From Neospora caninum Liverpool (Eukaryota > Apicomplexa > Conoidasida > Eucoccidiorida > Sarcocystidae), in assembly GCF_000208865.1 (NCBI RefSeq), contig NC_018395.1:4264839-4328838 (forward strand): a stretch of DNA of 64,000 bases, given 5' to 3'. The notes below the pieces were generated by a model, which did not search any database, was not told the DNA's origin, and saw only the letters and a list, made by a program, of their open reading frames with translations. The position numbers and the translations under genes are program-made. Shown here piece by piece: positions 1 through 11,881 of the stretch (position 1 is the first letter of the stretch; each line of letters opens with the position of its first letter).

Positions 1-614
1 TGTTGGGCTCCCGTACATGCAGGCATGCAGATGACCAAGCGCAGGCGATGGTTTGCCGTCTCCGTTCTCATGCGGAGAAAAACCCTGACGTTATGAGGTT
101 GCCCAAGCAGACCTACTTCTTCTCTCCCCTCCCCGAAAGAGGTAATGGCATAGTGTAGAAAATCTCTAGGATTGGCTTGTAGCCAGCATGACAGGAAAGG
201 TCCTTCGCCGAACGAATGCCACTTTCGCGAATCTTGGTATGTCTTGATGTGTCTGATCTACCAGATTGTACCCCTTTCAGGACCATTTATCGTTTGCGGC
301 GTGTCCTACCTCGTTTTTACGCGTTCTCAGAAAAGGCATTTTCCCTAGGCGGTTGAAGGTGGTGCGCTGACGCAGCAGCGCTCTACAATGTGCCAGCAGG
401 TGTTTCTGACCGCCACGAGGAGGGTGAGATAGCTGTGAACCACGGACTCATGCGTTCTGAAGAGAGAGCACCCTTGCCGATGATTACGCGGGACAATTAG
501 CTGGACCGTGTGCGAATTCGAGACGACCGCTGTGGACAGCAGACCCCCCAAGCAGGACATCAGCACACGGTAAACCCTCAGCCGCGTGCTGGTCATGTCT
601 GGGTCCTGCCAGAC

Positions 615-2676
615 ATGAAAATGGGGGATCTGGATCAGCTTCCTGACGCTACAGGTAACTCTCGGGACATTCAAGTTATCATGAGGTCCACGGACAGAGA
701 GGCCCACCAGCCGGGAGCGGTCGCAAACGGTAGACCCGCCGACGAACAGGAGCACTCATCGGCGCAGACGCATCCTGCAGACGAAGGACACGGTATGGAG
801 GGTGATCACGTGCTAGACTGGTCGAAAGGACAGGGAAGAACAACGCATCAGAATGATAACCATGATATCAGCCCGTGCCTTGGCGACAGGGAGGATGTTC
901 TGTTTACGCGAGAGGAAGGTGTGCCTGGGAATGGCCTTCAATCCCACCAGGGAGCAGAGAACACAACAGTTGATTCCAAACTGGTCCCTTCTCTGTCGTC
1001 TTTCTCTTCTTTAGAAGAAGCATTCTTGACCAGCTTGGATGTCATAGGATCCCTCAGAGAGGTAATTACATTGCTGTTGAGGGCGCAAGGGGTATCAACT
1101 CAGGACGAAGGGCGGCAGCATCTTCTGACCGAATACGACCAGAAGATGGCGCGGGAACGTGCAATGCAAGTGGTGGCCAGAACATCGGCATTCAGTTGCC
1201 GTCCACAAGCATATGAATCGCTTCTGGCAACTAGAAAGAGAACAGACGAGGGCAAGCGGCCGTTTGACGGAGAGGAGTCTGGGGCTTCAAATTACATAAG
1301 CAGTCTAGCAGCTGACGAACAATTGTCCCGTGAGGAAAATTTCGGAGCCATCAAAGCCGAACGAAGGGAAGACCGGTATCCGAGAGAGTCAGTGCCCAAG
1401 AGAGGCAGCTCTGCCAGACAGCCCTCCAGTGAAAAAGAACATGGGGGAGGAACACTGGAGTGCTGCAGCCACACTTTGAACCGTGACTACGAGTTGTCTA
1501 TTTGCAAAGCTCTTCTCATGCTGCAACATCTCGGTGGGCCGGAAGAAAGCAGGTATATGGAAACGGATTCACCGCTTGGCGGATTTCCACTTTTGCCACA
1601 AGAAGGTAGTTCTATTCATCTAGGCGATGCCGACACTGGCGGGCCCTTGAGCCAGAAACACCAGGGAAGACAGCAGCGCCCGGCATTCGAACAGTTGGCA
1701 TCACAACTGCAGTCTCAATATTTCAAGAAACATGTAGAGGGAGGAGATGAGGGACAGATTGATGCGGAAGCAAGTTGCTCAGGTGCCGACCAGGTGCACG
1801 CCATGAGAATCCAGAGGAAGGGAGGAGATGGGACAACGGCATCAGAAATAGCTCCGTCATCTGCCACACTCGTTTCAGAGAAGAAAACATTTGCTGCGTG
1901 TCAACGAGGGACAAAAAGGCATGTTGAAGTGGCGGACGTGATGGAAATGTTGTTGAAGGTCAGATTACTTCGACAAGCTCAGTTGCTACTGAGAGCGGAC
2001 TTGTTGATGATGCGGAAACAGCAAGGATTGCAGCAAGAGAGACTAGACAGAGCCCTCCAGGCGGCTGTCAAAAGGCATGGTAAGCGGCTGTGTTATGACC
2101 AATCCGGGTTTTTTGGTGACGAAACGACGAGGAGACTATCGTACGTAAGGAGACGAGCACCCACCATATTTTCCTACGTTGACAGCTCCGCCAACCATTA
2201 CCTTTGTGACTCCCACTGCGGTCATCCAATTTTGAAGTGAGTCTTCCTCATGCGCATCCATATGGTTTGAGGACTCGCCGATGCTTTCCGCTGCGTTTGT
2301 TTGCAGAGTCAGAAAGAGATTCTCTACTATGTCGATTGCAGAAGCTGGCATTGCTGTTACAAAAAAAATGACCTCCGGAAACAGTTATTGTGCCGGAAAT
2401 GCAGTAGACAAAGAATGTTCTCTACCAGAAGGATCCAAGGGGATTCCACTATACGCACCTTTACAGTACGGCATCTTGCCCGGTGGGGCGGTGCCTACGA
2501 AGAATCAATTCTGTGAAACGTCCTTTTGTTGCCCCCGGCAAGGGGTTGTAGTCGTGGAAGTTGGTGTGATTCACAAATGGAGTCCATGCTCTCAAGCGCC
2601 TCTAGTAGAGTCTTGCCTCTTGTTGAGGATCGTTTCTTTTGTAGGGGTAAGCTTGCTGACGAATAGATGCTGCTAG
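615..2676 (+). CDS. Hypothetical protein, probably two exons
   Basis: An open frame runs from about 510 to 2240 without interruption; its first ATG is at 615. A run of that length is unlikely by chance here. A strong donor (GTGAGT at 2237) lies just before the stop, and a pyrimidine-rich acceptor ends at 2306. Joining 615..2236 to 2307..2676 keeps the frame through a Lys codon and gives 663 residues; without splicing the protein ends at 2240. The protein is hydrophilic and rich in Glu, Gln, Ser and Arg. It has no signal peptide or membrane segment. Two stretches look alpha-helical: one near the middle of the first third (after a SLEEAFLTSL run) and one near the exon 1 end (VADVMEMLLKVRLLRQAQLLL). 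I recognise no family. Further exons upstream of 615 or downstream of 2676 are possible. Confidence 0.5.
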
Positions 2677-4199
2677 CAGAGGGGTGCCGGGACGCGTGTA
2701 TTGGACCTACGATGATCGGAGACTTCAGAATCAAATGGGTTTGCCTTACTTGTTTATTAGTGGCTTTTTCCGTGCCCTGCGACTGACTTCGGTTTCTCTG
2801 GTAAGGTTTCGACAATTTCACACGCTTAGTTCACAAGGACAGTTGATGCATTCAAGGAAATTATCACTCTGGGGCATTCCTTGGAAATGGCCACCAAAGA
2901 CGGTATCCAACAGACGTGACTGGCACAAAAGCAACTCCTTTCCCGACAGTCCCAGGATAGTCGCCCATACCCCTTTAGCCTAGTGTCACATGTGCCTGCA
3001 GACGAGACCCGAGACTCTGCGTTTTTTATTTGCTTCTTGGAGAGATGTGTATCACTGCGTGGGCGTGCATGAAACAAAAATAAACCGATACTTAAGGGTG
3101 CGAAAAGCGATGAACTCGAATGGAATCAGCGATCATTTCGGCTGTGGCCACTACAGCTCCGGTGTGGCAGCTAACACTCCTCACTGTGGTAGACCGGGCA
3201 GGTAGGCCTCTTGCTCTATTCCGGTTCGCCTGAGCTAAAAAATTGCGATTCAGGTGCACCATGACCCAGTGGCTGGGCATGCGCTCGGCTCAGACTGGCT
3301 AGCGGCACGGAGTGCTGTCGACTAACGTTCGACTCACCGCCGTTGTTGAAGTCGTGGTGCTTCTGGCGGGGTTGGAGCAGGTAAAGTTGCCCTATGTCTA
3401 TTTGAGAAGCCTAGAAGAGGCCTGGTTGCTGCTGCATTCTCGAGGTACATTACAGGTGGTGGGTGCTCTTTCTCTCCAAATAACTCTGAGCGCAAGATGC
3501 GGGTGCTGGCGAAAATACGTATCAACAGGGGAGGCGATGTGAGCGTTTGTGGTCAACCCAACAGCGAGATGCGAACCGTTCCGGCGCCTGTTCATGGGCC
3601 AGGCACCTGCGGCAGTCGTCGCGGCCGACGAGTGTGACAAACTGCTCAAAGCATGAGCATACATACGAAAACCAACGAACGGAGAGCCTTAAGTGATTAA
3701 ATTGATACATTGAGGCGGCGCGATACACACATCCCCGACTGGGGCTTCTGTCACCCAAATGCCCAGAACACGCCAGACAATAGACATGAGTTGTGAGTGT
3801 TCAGCTGCCGGAGCATCAAAGCAATACTGCAAGGAGGATCAGCTGGATTGACAAATGTTTTGCTTGGTCGCAGGAAAGGAGAGCGTTCAGGGTATGAAAC
3901 AACTTACTGCCACACGTCCATCACTGACTGCGGCCCCCATAACCGCCTTGAACACCAAACAGATTAACGGTGACGGGCCCTGTCCTGCTGATGTACCGAG
4001 ACCCGTAACAAAAAGAAGCTTGAGTGGCGCCAGGGTTTTCCACTGAACGAAGAACACCTCAGCTCGTCGAGCAGACCCCGGCTGCACGAGCGAGCACAGC
4101 CTTACAGTCGATGTTCGACTGTCAAGACACCGCAGGAACCATCAAGAAACAGAAAACCAGTACCACACAATCGTCAGTCTATTTTTTCGAATCACGCTC
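2677..4199. other. Intergenic, no gene seen
   Basis: Only short overlapping open frames occur on both strands, none with a recognisable motif or clear coding bias. The stretch probably holds the 3' end of the first gene and the promoter of the first wall-protein copy. That promoter is not shared with the second copy, because the duplication starts at 4200. Confidence 0.5.
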
Positions 4200-4301
4200 T
4201 GAGTTCTATCTCAAGCATCGGAGTCCGCTGACTGTGTTTCCGTGCCGAAATCGCAAGTGAATCTTTTACCCTTCACTGTCACGGACGAATTTCCATTCAA
4301 G

Positions 4302-6023
4302 ATGAAGGTTGCCTGCAGTTCTGCCATCGTCGGACTCCTGCTCGGAGCGGCTGTTCCAGCTGTGTACGCCGGACCTCATGGCGGTCACAAACCCCAGAAG
4401 AAACGAGGCTACACAACCACTACGACGCTCCCTCCCAATCCGATGGACGTCCGAACGGAGTGCTTCCAGGTGCCGTACAGTGTCGAAAAGACATGCTACA
4501 AGGACGAGCAGGTTTCCCGGCCCTACTCCTGTCCGTCTTCATACTCTGAAGAAGTGTGCAGCACCCAATGGATGGAATCTAACGACTTGTGCACTAAACT
4601 GGTGAAGAAGGAGGTTCAGTACCAGTGCCCGAAGGCAACGAAGCAAACCCTTTGCTCCCAAATCCCGGTGACCCTGAACAAAACATGCAAGAAGCAGGTC
4701 ACGAACAAGGTCCCGAGCACTTGTCCGAAGGTTGTGACAATCCCTGAGTGTGAAATCCAGTCGAGGCCCTCTCAGGACGTGTGTTACGAGTCGGAGGCGT
4801 ACAGTCAGGAGTATGACTGCTGGGGCTCCGAGCTTCATCGCGAATGCGAGGTGGACATGCGCGTCGTGGACTCTCAATGCAACCGCGTTGTCGACTCGCC
4901 TGTGCTGTACGAGTACGAGGATACCATTGTTGAGAGGGTCTGCTCCACGAAACTCCACACGAAGGAGGGACAGTGCAAGAAGACAATTCTGACAGAGGAG
5001 CAGTATCCGTGCCCGGAGACGAAATGGGAAAAGAAGTGCTTTGAGTCTGCGAAGCTGGTGCAAGAGCCTTGCCAGAAGCCGATCGTCGCCCAGGAGACCT
5101 ATGACTGCAGCGAGACGAAGAGGGAGTCTGTTGCAAAGACATGCACACGGCGAGTCCCGAAGAAGGCCAAGATTGAGCGGTGTGCGCCGACCAAGGAACA
5201 ACACAAGAAGCTCCGACGTTTGGGGCCGGCAAAGAAAGGCGGCAACTGCTTCCTCGAGGAGGTCATTTCCGAGGAGATCGAGTCATATCCGTGCACAGAA
5301 GATGTCGTGGTTGTTGTTCCTAAGGTTTGCACGAGAGATGTCCAGAAGACAATCTCTGATGTATGCCCCAAGCAGGTGCCTGATACCCAGTGCACCATGG
5401 AATCGGTCCTCGTTCCCAAGATGTGCTCCCGCAAGATCACCAAAGAAGTGGACGTTCCTTGCCAGGCTCAATCTCAGCAAGAGGTGTGCCAGGACGTTCC
5501 GCGCAAGATCAAGAAGCAGGGATACAAGTTCGAGAAAAAGAACGAGACTTTCGCTTGCCAGAAGCACGAGTTCGAAGAGCGGTGCTATGATGTGAAGAAA
5601 CCGGCGAAGAATGTCTGCGCTGCAACCCTCTTCAGGACAATCGAGAAGCCATGCATGCGCCAGGAGTTCCAGGAGGTGTGCAAGGACGTCGAGCAGATGA
5701 TTGCTCAGCCCTGCCTTGAGGAGAAGCGTTCCGAAATCGAAGTACCTTGCCCTGAGCAGAGCGTCGAGGAGAAATGCATTCACGTGCCAGTGTACGAGAT
5801 GGGAACCTGCTCAACTGTCATCCAAGAAGCAGTCGAAGCTCCATGCGCGAAACAAGAGCCTGCGTTGAAATGCGAAGAGAAATCGGTTGAGAGAGCAGGT
5901 ACCTGCTTCCGCAAGGAGACCATTCAGGTGCCATATACCTGCTATGAAACTGCCTATGAGGAGAAGTGTGTTCAGCTTCCTATCACTGGCAAACCCCTGC
6001 CTCCTCCTGCAAAGAAGCTCTAA
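4302..6023 (+). CDS. Cysteine-rich oocyst-wall-type secreted protein, copy A
   Basis: An intronless frame of 573 residues. The ATG at 4302 is preferred over the upstream in-frame ATG at 4242 because it begins directly with a signal peptide (MKVACSSAIVGLLLGAAVPAVYA), followed by a Gly/His-rich and Thr-rich linker. The rest is a chain of cysteines about 10-12 residues apart in imperfect units such as SRPYSCPSSYSEEVC, with many Lys, Glu, Val and Pro-Cys steps and a short basic insert near residue 290-310. It ends in a Pro/Lys tail with no membrane anchor. This regular cysteine spacing is characteristic of the coccidian/Cryptosporidium oocyst wall protein (COWP/OWP) family, whose members are secreted and thought to be cross-linked by disulphides in the wall. 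The family call is by pattern; the exact member is not assigned. Confidence 0.8.
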   Translation: MKVACSSAIVGLLLGAAVPAVYAGPHGGHKPQKKRGYTTTTTLPPNPMDVRTECFQVPYSVEKTCYKDEQVSRPYSCPSSYSEEVCSTQWMESNDLCTKLVKKEVQYQCPKATKQTLCSQIPVTLNKTCKKQVTNKVPSTCPKVVTIPECEIQSRPSQDVCYESEAYSQEYDCWGSELHRECEVDMRVVDSQCNRVVDSPVLYEYEDTIVERVCSTKLHTKEGQCKKTILTEEQYPCPETKWEKKCFESAKLVQEPCQKPIVAQETYDCSETKRESVAKTCTRRVPKKAKIERCAPTKEQHKKLRRLGPAKKGGNCFLEEVISEEIESYPCTEDVVVVVPKVCTRDVQKTISDVCPKQVPDTQCTMESVLVPKMCSRKITKEVDVPCQAQSQQEVCQDVPRKIKKQGYKFEKKNETFACQKHEFEERCYDVKKPAKNVCAATLFRTIEKPCMRQEFQEVCKDVEQMIAQPCLEEKRSEIEVPCPEQSVEEKCIHVPVYEMGTCSTVIQEAVEAPCAKQEPALKCEEKSVERAGTCFRKETIQVPYTCYETAYEEKCVQLPITGKPLPPPAKKL

Positions 6024-6177
6024 GTTCCCGATGTGGCGTGAGAATGACAGTGGTTTCACTCCGTCAGATTGCGTAGTGGGTGTGATTGATTCACAAGTGT
6101 GTTGTGCTCTACTGAAGTGCCCGTAGTCATCCCTGCTAGACAGGAGACTACAAGATGTCACACGGACTCCTGAGATC

Positions 6178-6183
6178 AATAAA
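6178..6183 (+). promoter_or_regulatory. AATAAA poly(A)-signal-like hexamer, copy A
   Basis: AATAAA lies 155 bases after the stop of copy A, inside the duplicated 3' flank. It is repeated at 10484 in copy B. Use as a polyadenylation signal is inferred. Confidence 0.35.
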
Positions 6184-6273
6184 GTGAATACGTTGAAATG
6201 ATATGTGCCCAGGGCTCGTCGAATACTCAATCGGTATTGGCGGCCGGAGTTGCTGTTGGCAAGGCCTGTGGGT

Positions 6274-8612
6274 CGCGCTGGAGTGTTCGAATCTGGATCG
6301 CTGTGACCGGTTCCAGAGCTTTAACAGGGGGACAAGAGTGTTGCCAGTAGTCACGGGAGCGATAGTGCGGTCTTAGTGTCAAAGCGCGTTCGAGGATCGT
6401 TGCTGGCGTAGATATGTCGTTGATTGTGAGAGAGCCTACGTAAATATTCAGCGTTCATAATGGGAAGAGGATTTGTAGCTCGGTATACCGGCAAGCTAGC
6501 ATGCGGTCGCATGATGTGGTGGACTGGATATTGAAATATAGAAATGGTGTTGCGGTCAGACTAAGGCTGCCCTGTGGCACAGCGTTTCGATGTTAGAAAA
6601 GCGATGCTTTCCGTGGGCGTGTATATGGCTGGGCCGCTAGTTGTCGGGGACAGAACAAGTCGGCCACTATATGTGCAATGACAGAGGCCTCCATGGGGCT
6701 GTGAACTGACTCCGTCCTTGTGTCCAGTTTGGACCATGATGATGTAGGGGCTGCGACAGGGACGGGACGGTATGAGCAGTGACTTGGTGGAGCTCCCAGT
6801 ACGGTGGTACTGATCATACTAGCGTCCGAGTAGTAGTTTTCTCTCGCTAGAAATACGAGTGGTAACAGTGATCCATATATTTCGCTTAGAGCACAACTGA
6901 TGTGTAATAACCTTAATGTCGGGCTGTAAAAAAAGGAGTCGTTAACTTGAACTGAGGAGGCAAGTCGGTACAGAGCGTACAAGGAGGAATTATGCCCATC
7001 TGTGCATCTCCGCTGATACTCGGTTATATATTTTCGACGTTTACGCCTCGGCTAATTATCCCTTTTCTTTGAGGCATAAGTCCTTTCACGACGTTAGTGT
7101 GATCTCAAAAGTACCAGAAGCCATGCGATCTATATAGTATCACGGGACATAAGCACCATACAACTTGGATCCGGTAAACAAAGACACTCAAGATCTAAAC
7201 CAGTGGTCCAACTCGTAGTATCTACTCCCCAGAGAAAGGTAGTTTGTGTAATCCTAGGAGTCCCATTTTATAACGCGTAACAGGGAGTCTAGCTACCCAG
7301 CTCACGTATTACATCTAACGGAGAACTATCGTTCCTAAATAAATCTTGTTCAAGCAATAGAGTCACGAACCGACATGGAGGTTGTGATGCAAACCGAGGC
7401 ACAGTTGGTAACCGTCATCGGCGGCACGGATGCGAAACGGAAGCTGCCTCGGCGCCACCTTTGGCCATATTGCGAAGGAGACATGTCTGAGGGCTCCAGG
7501 CAGCTACCCGAGGACCAGCAAGCGCGCTCATGTCCCAGGCTAAAAGTAAACTTCTGTTTTACCAGCGTTTGAAGTACGCGGTAGAAGACTAATTACGTCA
7601 CGTATTCCCTGCCGTAACGCCAGTATGCCGCCACGCACGCTAGCACCATGATGTCGTGCACTGGGATTGTGTAGCTTACTCCAGTCTTAGTTGTTTCCCT
7701 ATAACAGCACTATGTAGACACGGTGTGAGACAATCAGAGCAGGTCAGGTCAGCACGCTGCATATCCGCCTTGGGTGATATGTCTGTCCAAAAAGAGAGTC
7801 CACCAAATCAGTTGTGGCCCGGACCTCATTACACGAGTCGATTCGCGACCCCATTGTTATGCCAATGAGAACACAGTGGATAGAAAAGAACGATGTGACG
7901 CGCAGCGTCACAGCGATTCATCGTGCCTCACTGACGACACGCATTTCCGTTTTCACATGCATCTACACACACACATGCTGCAGGAAAACGACAATATTCC
8001 CCTCGTGGGCGGTGGTCTCTGGTATCATGGCCAGTGGAGTGGACGCCAGTCGACATAATCCACGTTGCTTGTGGTTGATAGTGGCAGAACGTCTCCCACA
8101 GCCAACGTGTGCCGTTGGGGATTGCCACCAGGCAATCGCTACCTAAATTACCGGGCGCCCTTTGAGGCGAAGGAGAAACATTTAGTAGGCAGGTGAGATC
8201 CATTCAGTGGAGCACACCTATCATTGCGAATTACTATAGGTGTGTGCTTTCCCAAAGTAGTTATTTCGTCGGCTGTTTCTCTCATCTCCGAAACCTAGGG
8301 TAGTTAGCTGCCTGCAGTATTTTCGACTCTCCGCCCCCCACGGCGCGCTTGAGCACATGCTTCGGCATATGATAAGGGGGACGTCAGATAATTGAAACAC
8401 TGCGACGATGTTGATTGTTGGGAACAGGATACTCCTAATCCTTGGAAGGCCCACAAGGGTCTGCTGCCACTAATGGAAGAAGACGGCGACGCCAACGGAG
8501 ATCGCACACGAGCACAATCGACTGTAACGACAGCCGAGCACGTCGACGCGCACGCTGGCCTTATACACTCTGCCATGGAATCGAGTGTCAACCTCACGAG
8601 TCACTTTCAATT
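6274..8612. other. Unique spacer between the two wall-protein copies
   Basis: About 2.3 kb unrelated to the duplicated unit. No convincing coding frame is present. It contains a mitochondrial-like insertion at about 7010-7370 and must supply the promoter of copy B, since only about 100 bp of upstream sequence is shared with copy A. Confidence 0.5.
7010..7370 (-). mobile_element. Probable nuclear copy of mitochondrial DNA (NUMT), rRNA-like
   Basis: An AT-richer stretch that differs in composition from its surroundings. Positions 7095..7152, read on the minus strand, match 45510..45566 on the plus strand at about 85-90% (shared core GCATGGCTTCTGGTACTTT, or ACATGG in the second copy). On the minus strand the block contains ACGTGAGCTGGGT, which resembles the conserved 3' part of large-subunit rRNA. 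Toxoplasma-type genomes are known to carry many small NUMTs. The edges are estimates. Confidence 0.55.
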
Positions 8613-8714
8613 TGAGTTCTATCTCAAGCATCGGAGTCCGCTGACTGTGTTTCCGTGCCGAAATCGCAAGTGAATCTTTTACCCTTCACTGTCACGGACG
8701 AATTTCCATTCAAG

Positions 8715-10329
8715 ATGAAGGTTGCCTGCAGTTCTGCCATCGTCGGACTCCTGCTCGGAGCGGCTGTTCCAGCTGTGTACGCCGGACCTCATGGCGGTCA
8801 CAAACCCCAGAAGAAAGGAGGCTACACAACCACTACAACGCTCCCTCCCAATCCGATGGACGTCCGAACGGAGTGCTTCCAGGTGCCGTACAGTGTCGAA
8901 AAGACATGCTACAAGGACGAGCAGGTTTCCCGGCCCTACTCCTGTCCGTCTTCATACTCTGAAGAAGTGTGCAGCACCCAATGGATGGAATCTAACGACT
9001 TGTGCACTAAACTGGTGAAGAAGGAGGTTCAGTACCAGTGCCCGAAGGCAACGAAGCAAACCCTTTGCTCCCAAATCCCGGTGACCCTGAACAAAACATG
9101 CAAGAAGCAGGTCACGAACAAGGTCCCGAGCACTTGCCCGAAGGTTGTGACAATCCCTGAGTGTGAAATCCAGTCGAGGCCCTCTCAGGACGTGTGTTAC
9201 GAGTCGGAGGCGTACAGTCAGGAGTATGACTGCTGGGGCTCCGAGCTTCATCGCGAATGCGAGGTGGACATGCGCGTCGTGGACTCTCAATGCAACCGCG
9301 TTGTCGACTCGCCTGTGCTGTACGAGTACGAGGATACCATTGTTGAGAGGGTCTGCTCCACGAAACTCCACACGAAGGAGGGACAGTGCAAGAAGACAAT
9401 TCTGACAGAGGAGCAGTATCCGTGCCCGGAGACGAAATGGGAAAAGAAGTGCTTTGAGTCTGCGAAGCTGGTGCAAGAGCCTTGCCAGAAGCGATCGTCG
9501 CCCAGAGACCTATGACTGCAGCGAGACGAAGAGGGAGTCTGTTGCAAAGACATGCACACGGNNNNNNNNNNNNNNNNNNNNNNNNNNNNNNNNNNNNNNN
9601 NNNNNNNNNNNNNNNNNNNNNNNNNNNNNNNNNNNNNNNNNNNNNNNNNNNNNNNNNNNNNCTCTGATGTATGCCCCAAGCAGTGCCTGATACTCAGTGC
9701 ACCATGGAATCGTCCTCGTTCCCAAGATGTGCTCCCGCAAGATCACCAAAGAAGTGGACGTTCCTTGCCAGGCTCAATCTCAGCAAGAGGTGTGCCAGGA
9801 CGTTCCGCGCAAGATCAAGAAGCAGGGATACAAGTTCGAGAAAAAGAACGAGACTTTCGCTTGCCAGAAGCACGAGTTCGAAGAGCGGTGCTATGATGTG
9901 AAGAAACCGGCGAAGAATGTCTGCGCTGCAACCCTCTTCAGGACAATCGAGAAGCCATGCATGCGCCAGGAGTTCCAGGAGGTGTGCAAGGACGTCGAGC
10001 AGATGATTGCTCAGCCCTGCCTTGAGGAGAAGCGTTCCGAAATCGAAGTACCTTGCCCTGAGCAGAGCGTCGAGGAGAAATGCATTCACGTGCCAGTGTA
10101 CGAGATGGGAACCTGCTCAACTGTCATCCAAGAAGCAGTCGAAGCTCCATGCGCGAAACAAGAGCCTGCGTTGAAATGCGAAGAGAAATCGGTTGAGAGA
10201 GCAGGTACCTGCTTCCGCAAGGAGACCATTCAGGTGCCATATACCTGCTATGAAACTGCCTATGAGGAGAAGTGTGTTCAGCTTCCTATCACTGGCAAAC
10301 CCCTGCCTCCTCCTGCAAAGAAGCTCTAA
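8715..10329 (+). CDS. Cysteine-rich oocyst-wall-type secreted protein, copy B, broken by gap
   Basis: Second copy of the gene at 4302..6023, with the same signal peptide start. One early substitution changes Arg to Gly in the linker (KKRGYT to KKGGYT). As printed, the frame is lost twice. Two single bases are missing just before the N run (near 9491 and 9505), so the first frame stops at 9515. Two more are missing just after it (near 9683 and 9710). The frame then returns to the normal one and runs to the stop at 10327-10329. All four deletions lie within 75 bases of the gap edges and shorten runs of identical letters, which fits low-quality contig ends better than a true pseudogene. The real gene may be intact, but this sequence alone cannot prove that. 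Confidence 0.75.
9562..9661. other. Assembly gap, exactly 100 N
   Basis: A run of exactly 100 N. The matching interval in copy A is 5151..5353, which is 203 bases, so the N length is a placeholder. The hidden part covers the region encoding the short basic insert and the flanking cysteine units. Confidence 0.98.
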
Positions 10330-10483
10330 GTTCCCGATGTGGCGTGAGAATGACAGTGGTTTCACTCCGTCAGATTGCGTAGTGGGTGTGATTGATTCAC
10401 AAGTGTGTTGTGCTCTACTGAAGTGCCCGTAGTCATCCCTGCTAGACAGGAGACTACAAGATGTCACACGGACTCCTGAGATC

Positions 10484-10489
10484 AATAAA
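10484..10489 (+). promoter_or_regulatory. AATAAA poly(A)-signal-like hexamer, copy B
   Basis: Duplicate of the hexamer at 6178, at the same distance from the stop. Function inferred. Confidence 0.35.
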
Positions 10490-10579
10490 GTGAATACGTT
10501 GAAATGATATGTGCCCAGGGCTCGTCGAATACTCAATCGGTATTGGCGGCCGGAGTTGCTGTTGGCAAGGCCTGTGGGT

Positions 10580-11881
10580 AGCCTGTACATGCGACTGGTG
10601 GATCCGAAAAGATGCGATTACCAATGGAATGTGGATCGGTGAACTGCGTTTGGTTGTGGCGTAGAAGTGGAGCGATGCTAGATCTGGTGTAGGTATGCGT
10701 ACGTGACATTGATGGAAGCTGATGTTAAGGGCTTTGCAGATGACTGCCAATAAGCGAGCATGAAGGAAACCAATTTGACACGAGGGAGCGGAAGATCGCC
10801 CCGGTCACGCCCCGCTTTTATTTGGGATGCAAAAGGAGGTCCGTGAAGAGACCAATCCGGCAGACGAACTCATAGCTTTGCGTACCAGGGTCATAGTCTC
10901 GGCAATGCATTCACCGCGAACGAATGCACTCTGCCGTTCTGGTTCCAGGGAGCAGGTAGTCAACTGTGTGCCGTCAATACCGTAGACTCCGGCAGCGACC
11001 ATTGTCAGAGGGTCGGTTGAACAGCGCTGAACGCGTAACCGGGAATGACTGTAAGGTGATTGCGGCTTTGAGCGGGGACACAGCTACCACTGAGAGGAAC
11101 ACCAGGCTGTTGGAAGTCGTTCGATTGTGCTGAAACTGCCGATTCATTCCACTATGGAGCTCCCACCATTCCACTCCGTTCGAGTTACCGAATTATTATC
11201 GGCTTGGACTGTGAGTGCTTGTTCCTGGACACATGCAAACAACACGAAGACAAATTATGCCGCCTCCCGATTTATCCGATCAAAAAACGTTCGCCCGTTT
11301 GAAAAATACAACAGACCGCTACACAAGTGCTACGCCTTAATGCAATGGTCTTGGTCTCCCGCCTGTTCCGCTTACCATGATTTGCATCGCTCGCTCCGCC
11401 GAGCACGCGCCCGACAGGATCAAGTCCGAATACAGGCTAGGACTTGCCACACCTTCACGATCAACGACCGCATACTTCAGTACTCTGCAAAAAAGAAATA
11501 CGTTGGACGTGAATCGGCACCGAAAGACAGAAAGCGGCCTGAACACATGCGCCGTGTGCAGCCGGGTGTCTAAAGTCTTGGGCATTATCCACCACTGAGG
11601 TATCACAGCCATTGTTTGCAACTGTTGGCAGGGACAAGCTGAGGGTTCCACGCTACTGGGGAAACTGCACACATCGCTCGACGCTTTTCGGTTGACAAAA
11701 GTGTCTTGCACCAGCTGGCGTTTACTCGCTGGCTGCGGCCTGCTGTTACTCGTTTCGGCAGCACAGAGCAACGTGATCTCATATCTTGGTCAAGATCCGA
11801 CCAATCCCCTGCAGCTGCTGCCATGTGCCTGGAAGCAGCGTCAAGAGAATCCGGATCTTTGTGGTGACACATATATGCTCC
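10580..11881. other. Intergenic between wall-protein copy B and the large minus-strand gene
   Basis: Convergent spacer. The open frames are short (the longest about 148 codons at 11127-11573), overlap on both strands and lack motifs. I see no gene here beyond presumed 3' untranslated sequence. Confidence 0.5.

Larger units (their letters stand above)
4200..6273 (+). repeat. Tandem duplication, unit A (2,074 bp)
   Basis: This segment matches 8613..10579 almost base for base. It covers about 100 bp before the ATG, the whole coding region and about 250 bp of 3' flank. The left boundary is at 4200/8613 and the right at 6273/10579; beyond these points the sequences are unrelated. The coordinate offset is 4413 at the left edge and 4306 at the right. 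The 107-base difference equals the shortfall in the N gap (203 real bases against 100 N) plus four single-base deletions beside the gap. I noticed four substitutions, two of them near the start of the coding region. Confidence 0.95.
8613..10579 (+). repeat. Tandem duplication, unit B (1,967 bp with gap)
   Basis: Second copy of the segment at 4200..6273, in the same orientation. It includes the 100-N gap at 9562..9661. Identity outside the gap is above 99.5%. The high identity of the untranslated flanks as well as the coding part points to a very recent duplication, gene conversion, or an assembly effect. Confidence 0.95.

Noticed and set aside
6280..6320. A tRNA-like TTCGAATC box
   Set aside because: No matching A box or cloverleaf stems around it. 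I found no convincing tRNA gene in the window.
8715..9515. Copy B read as a true truncated 266-residue wall protein
   Set aside because: The stop follows two 1-base deletions next to a sequencing gap; an assembly error is the simpler explanation.
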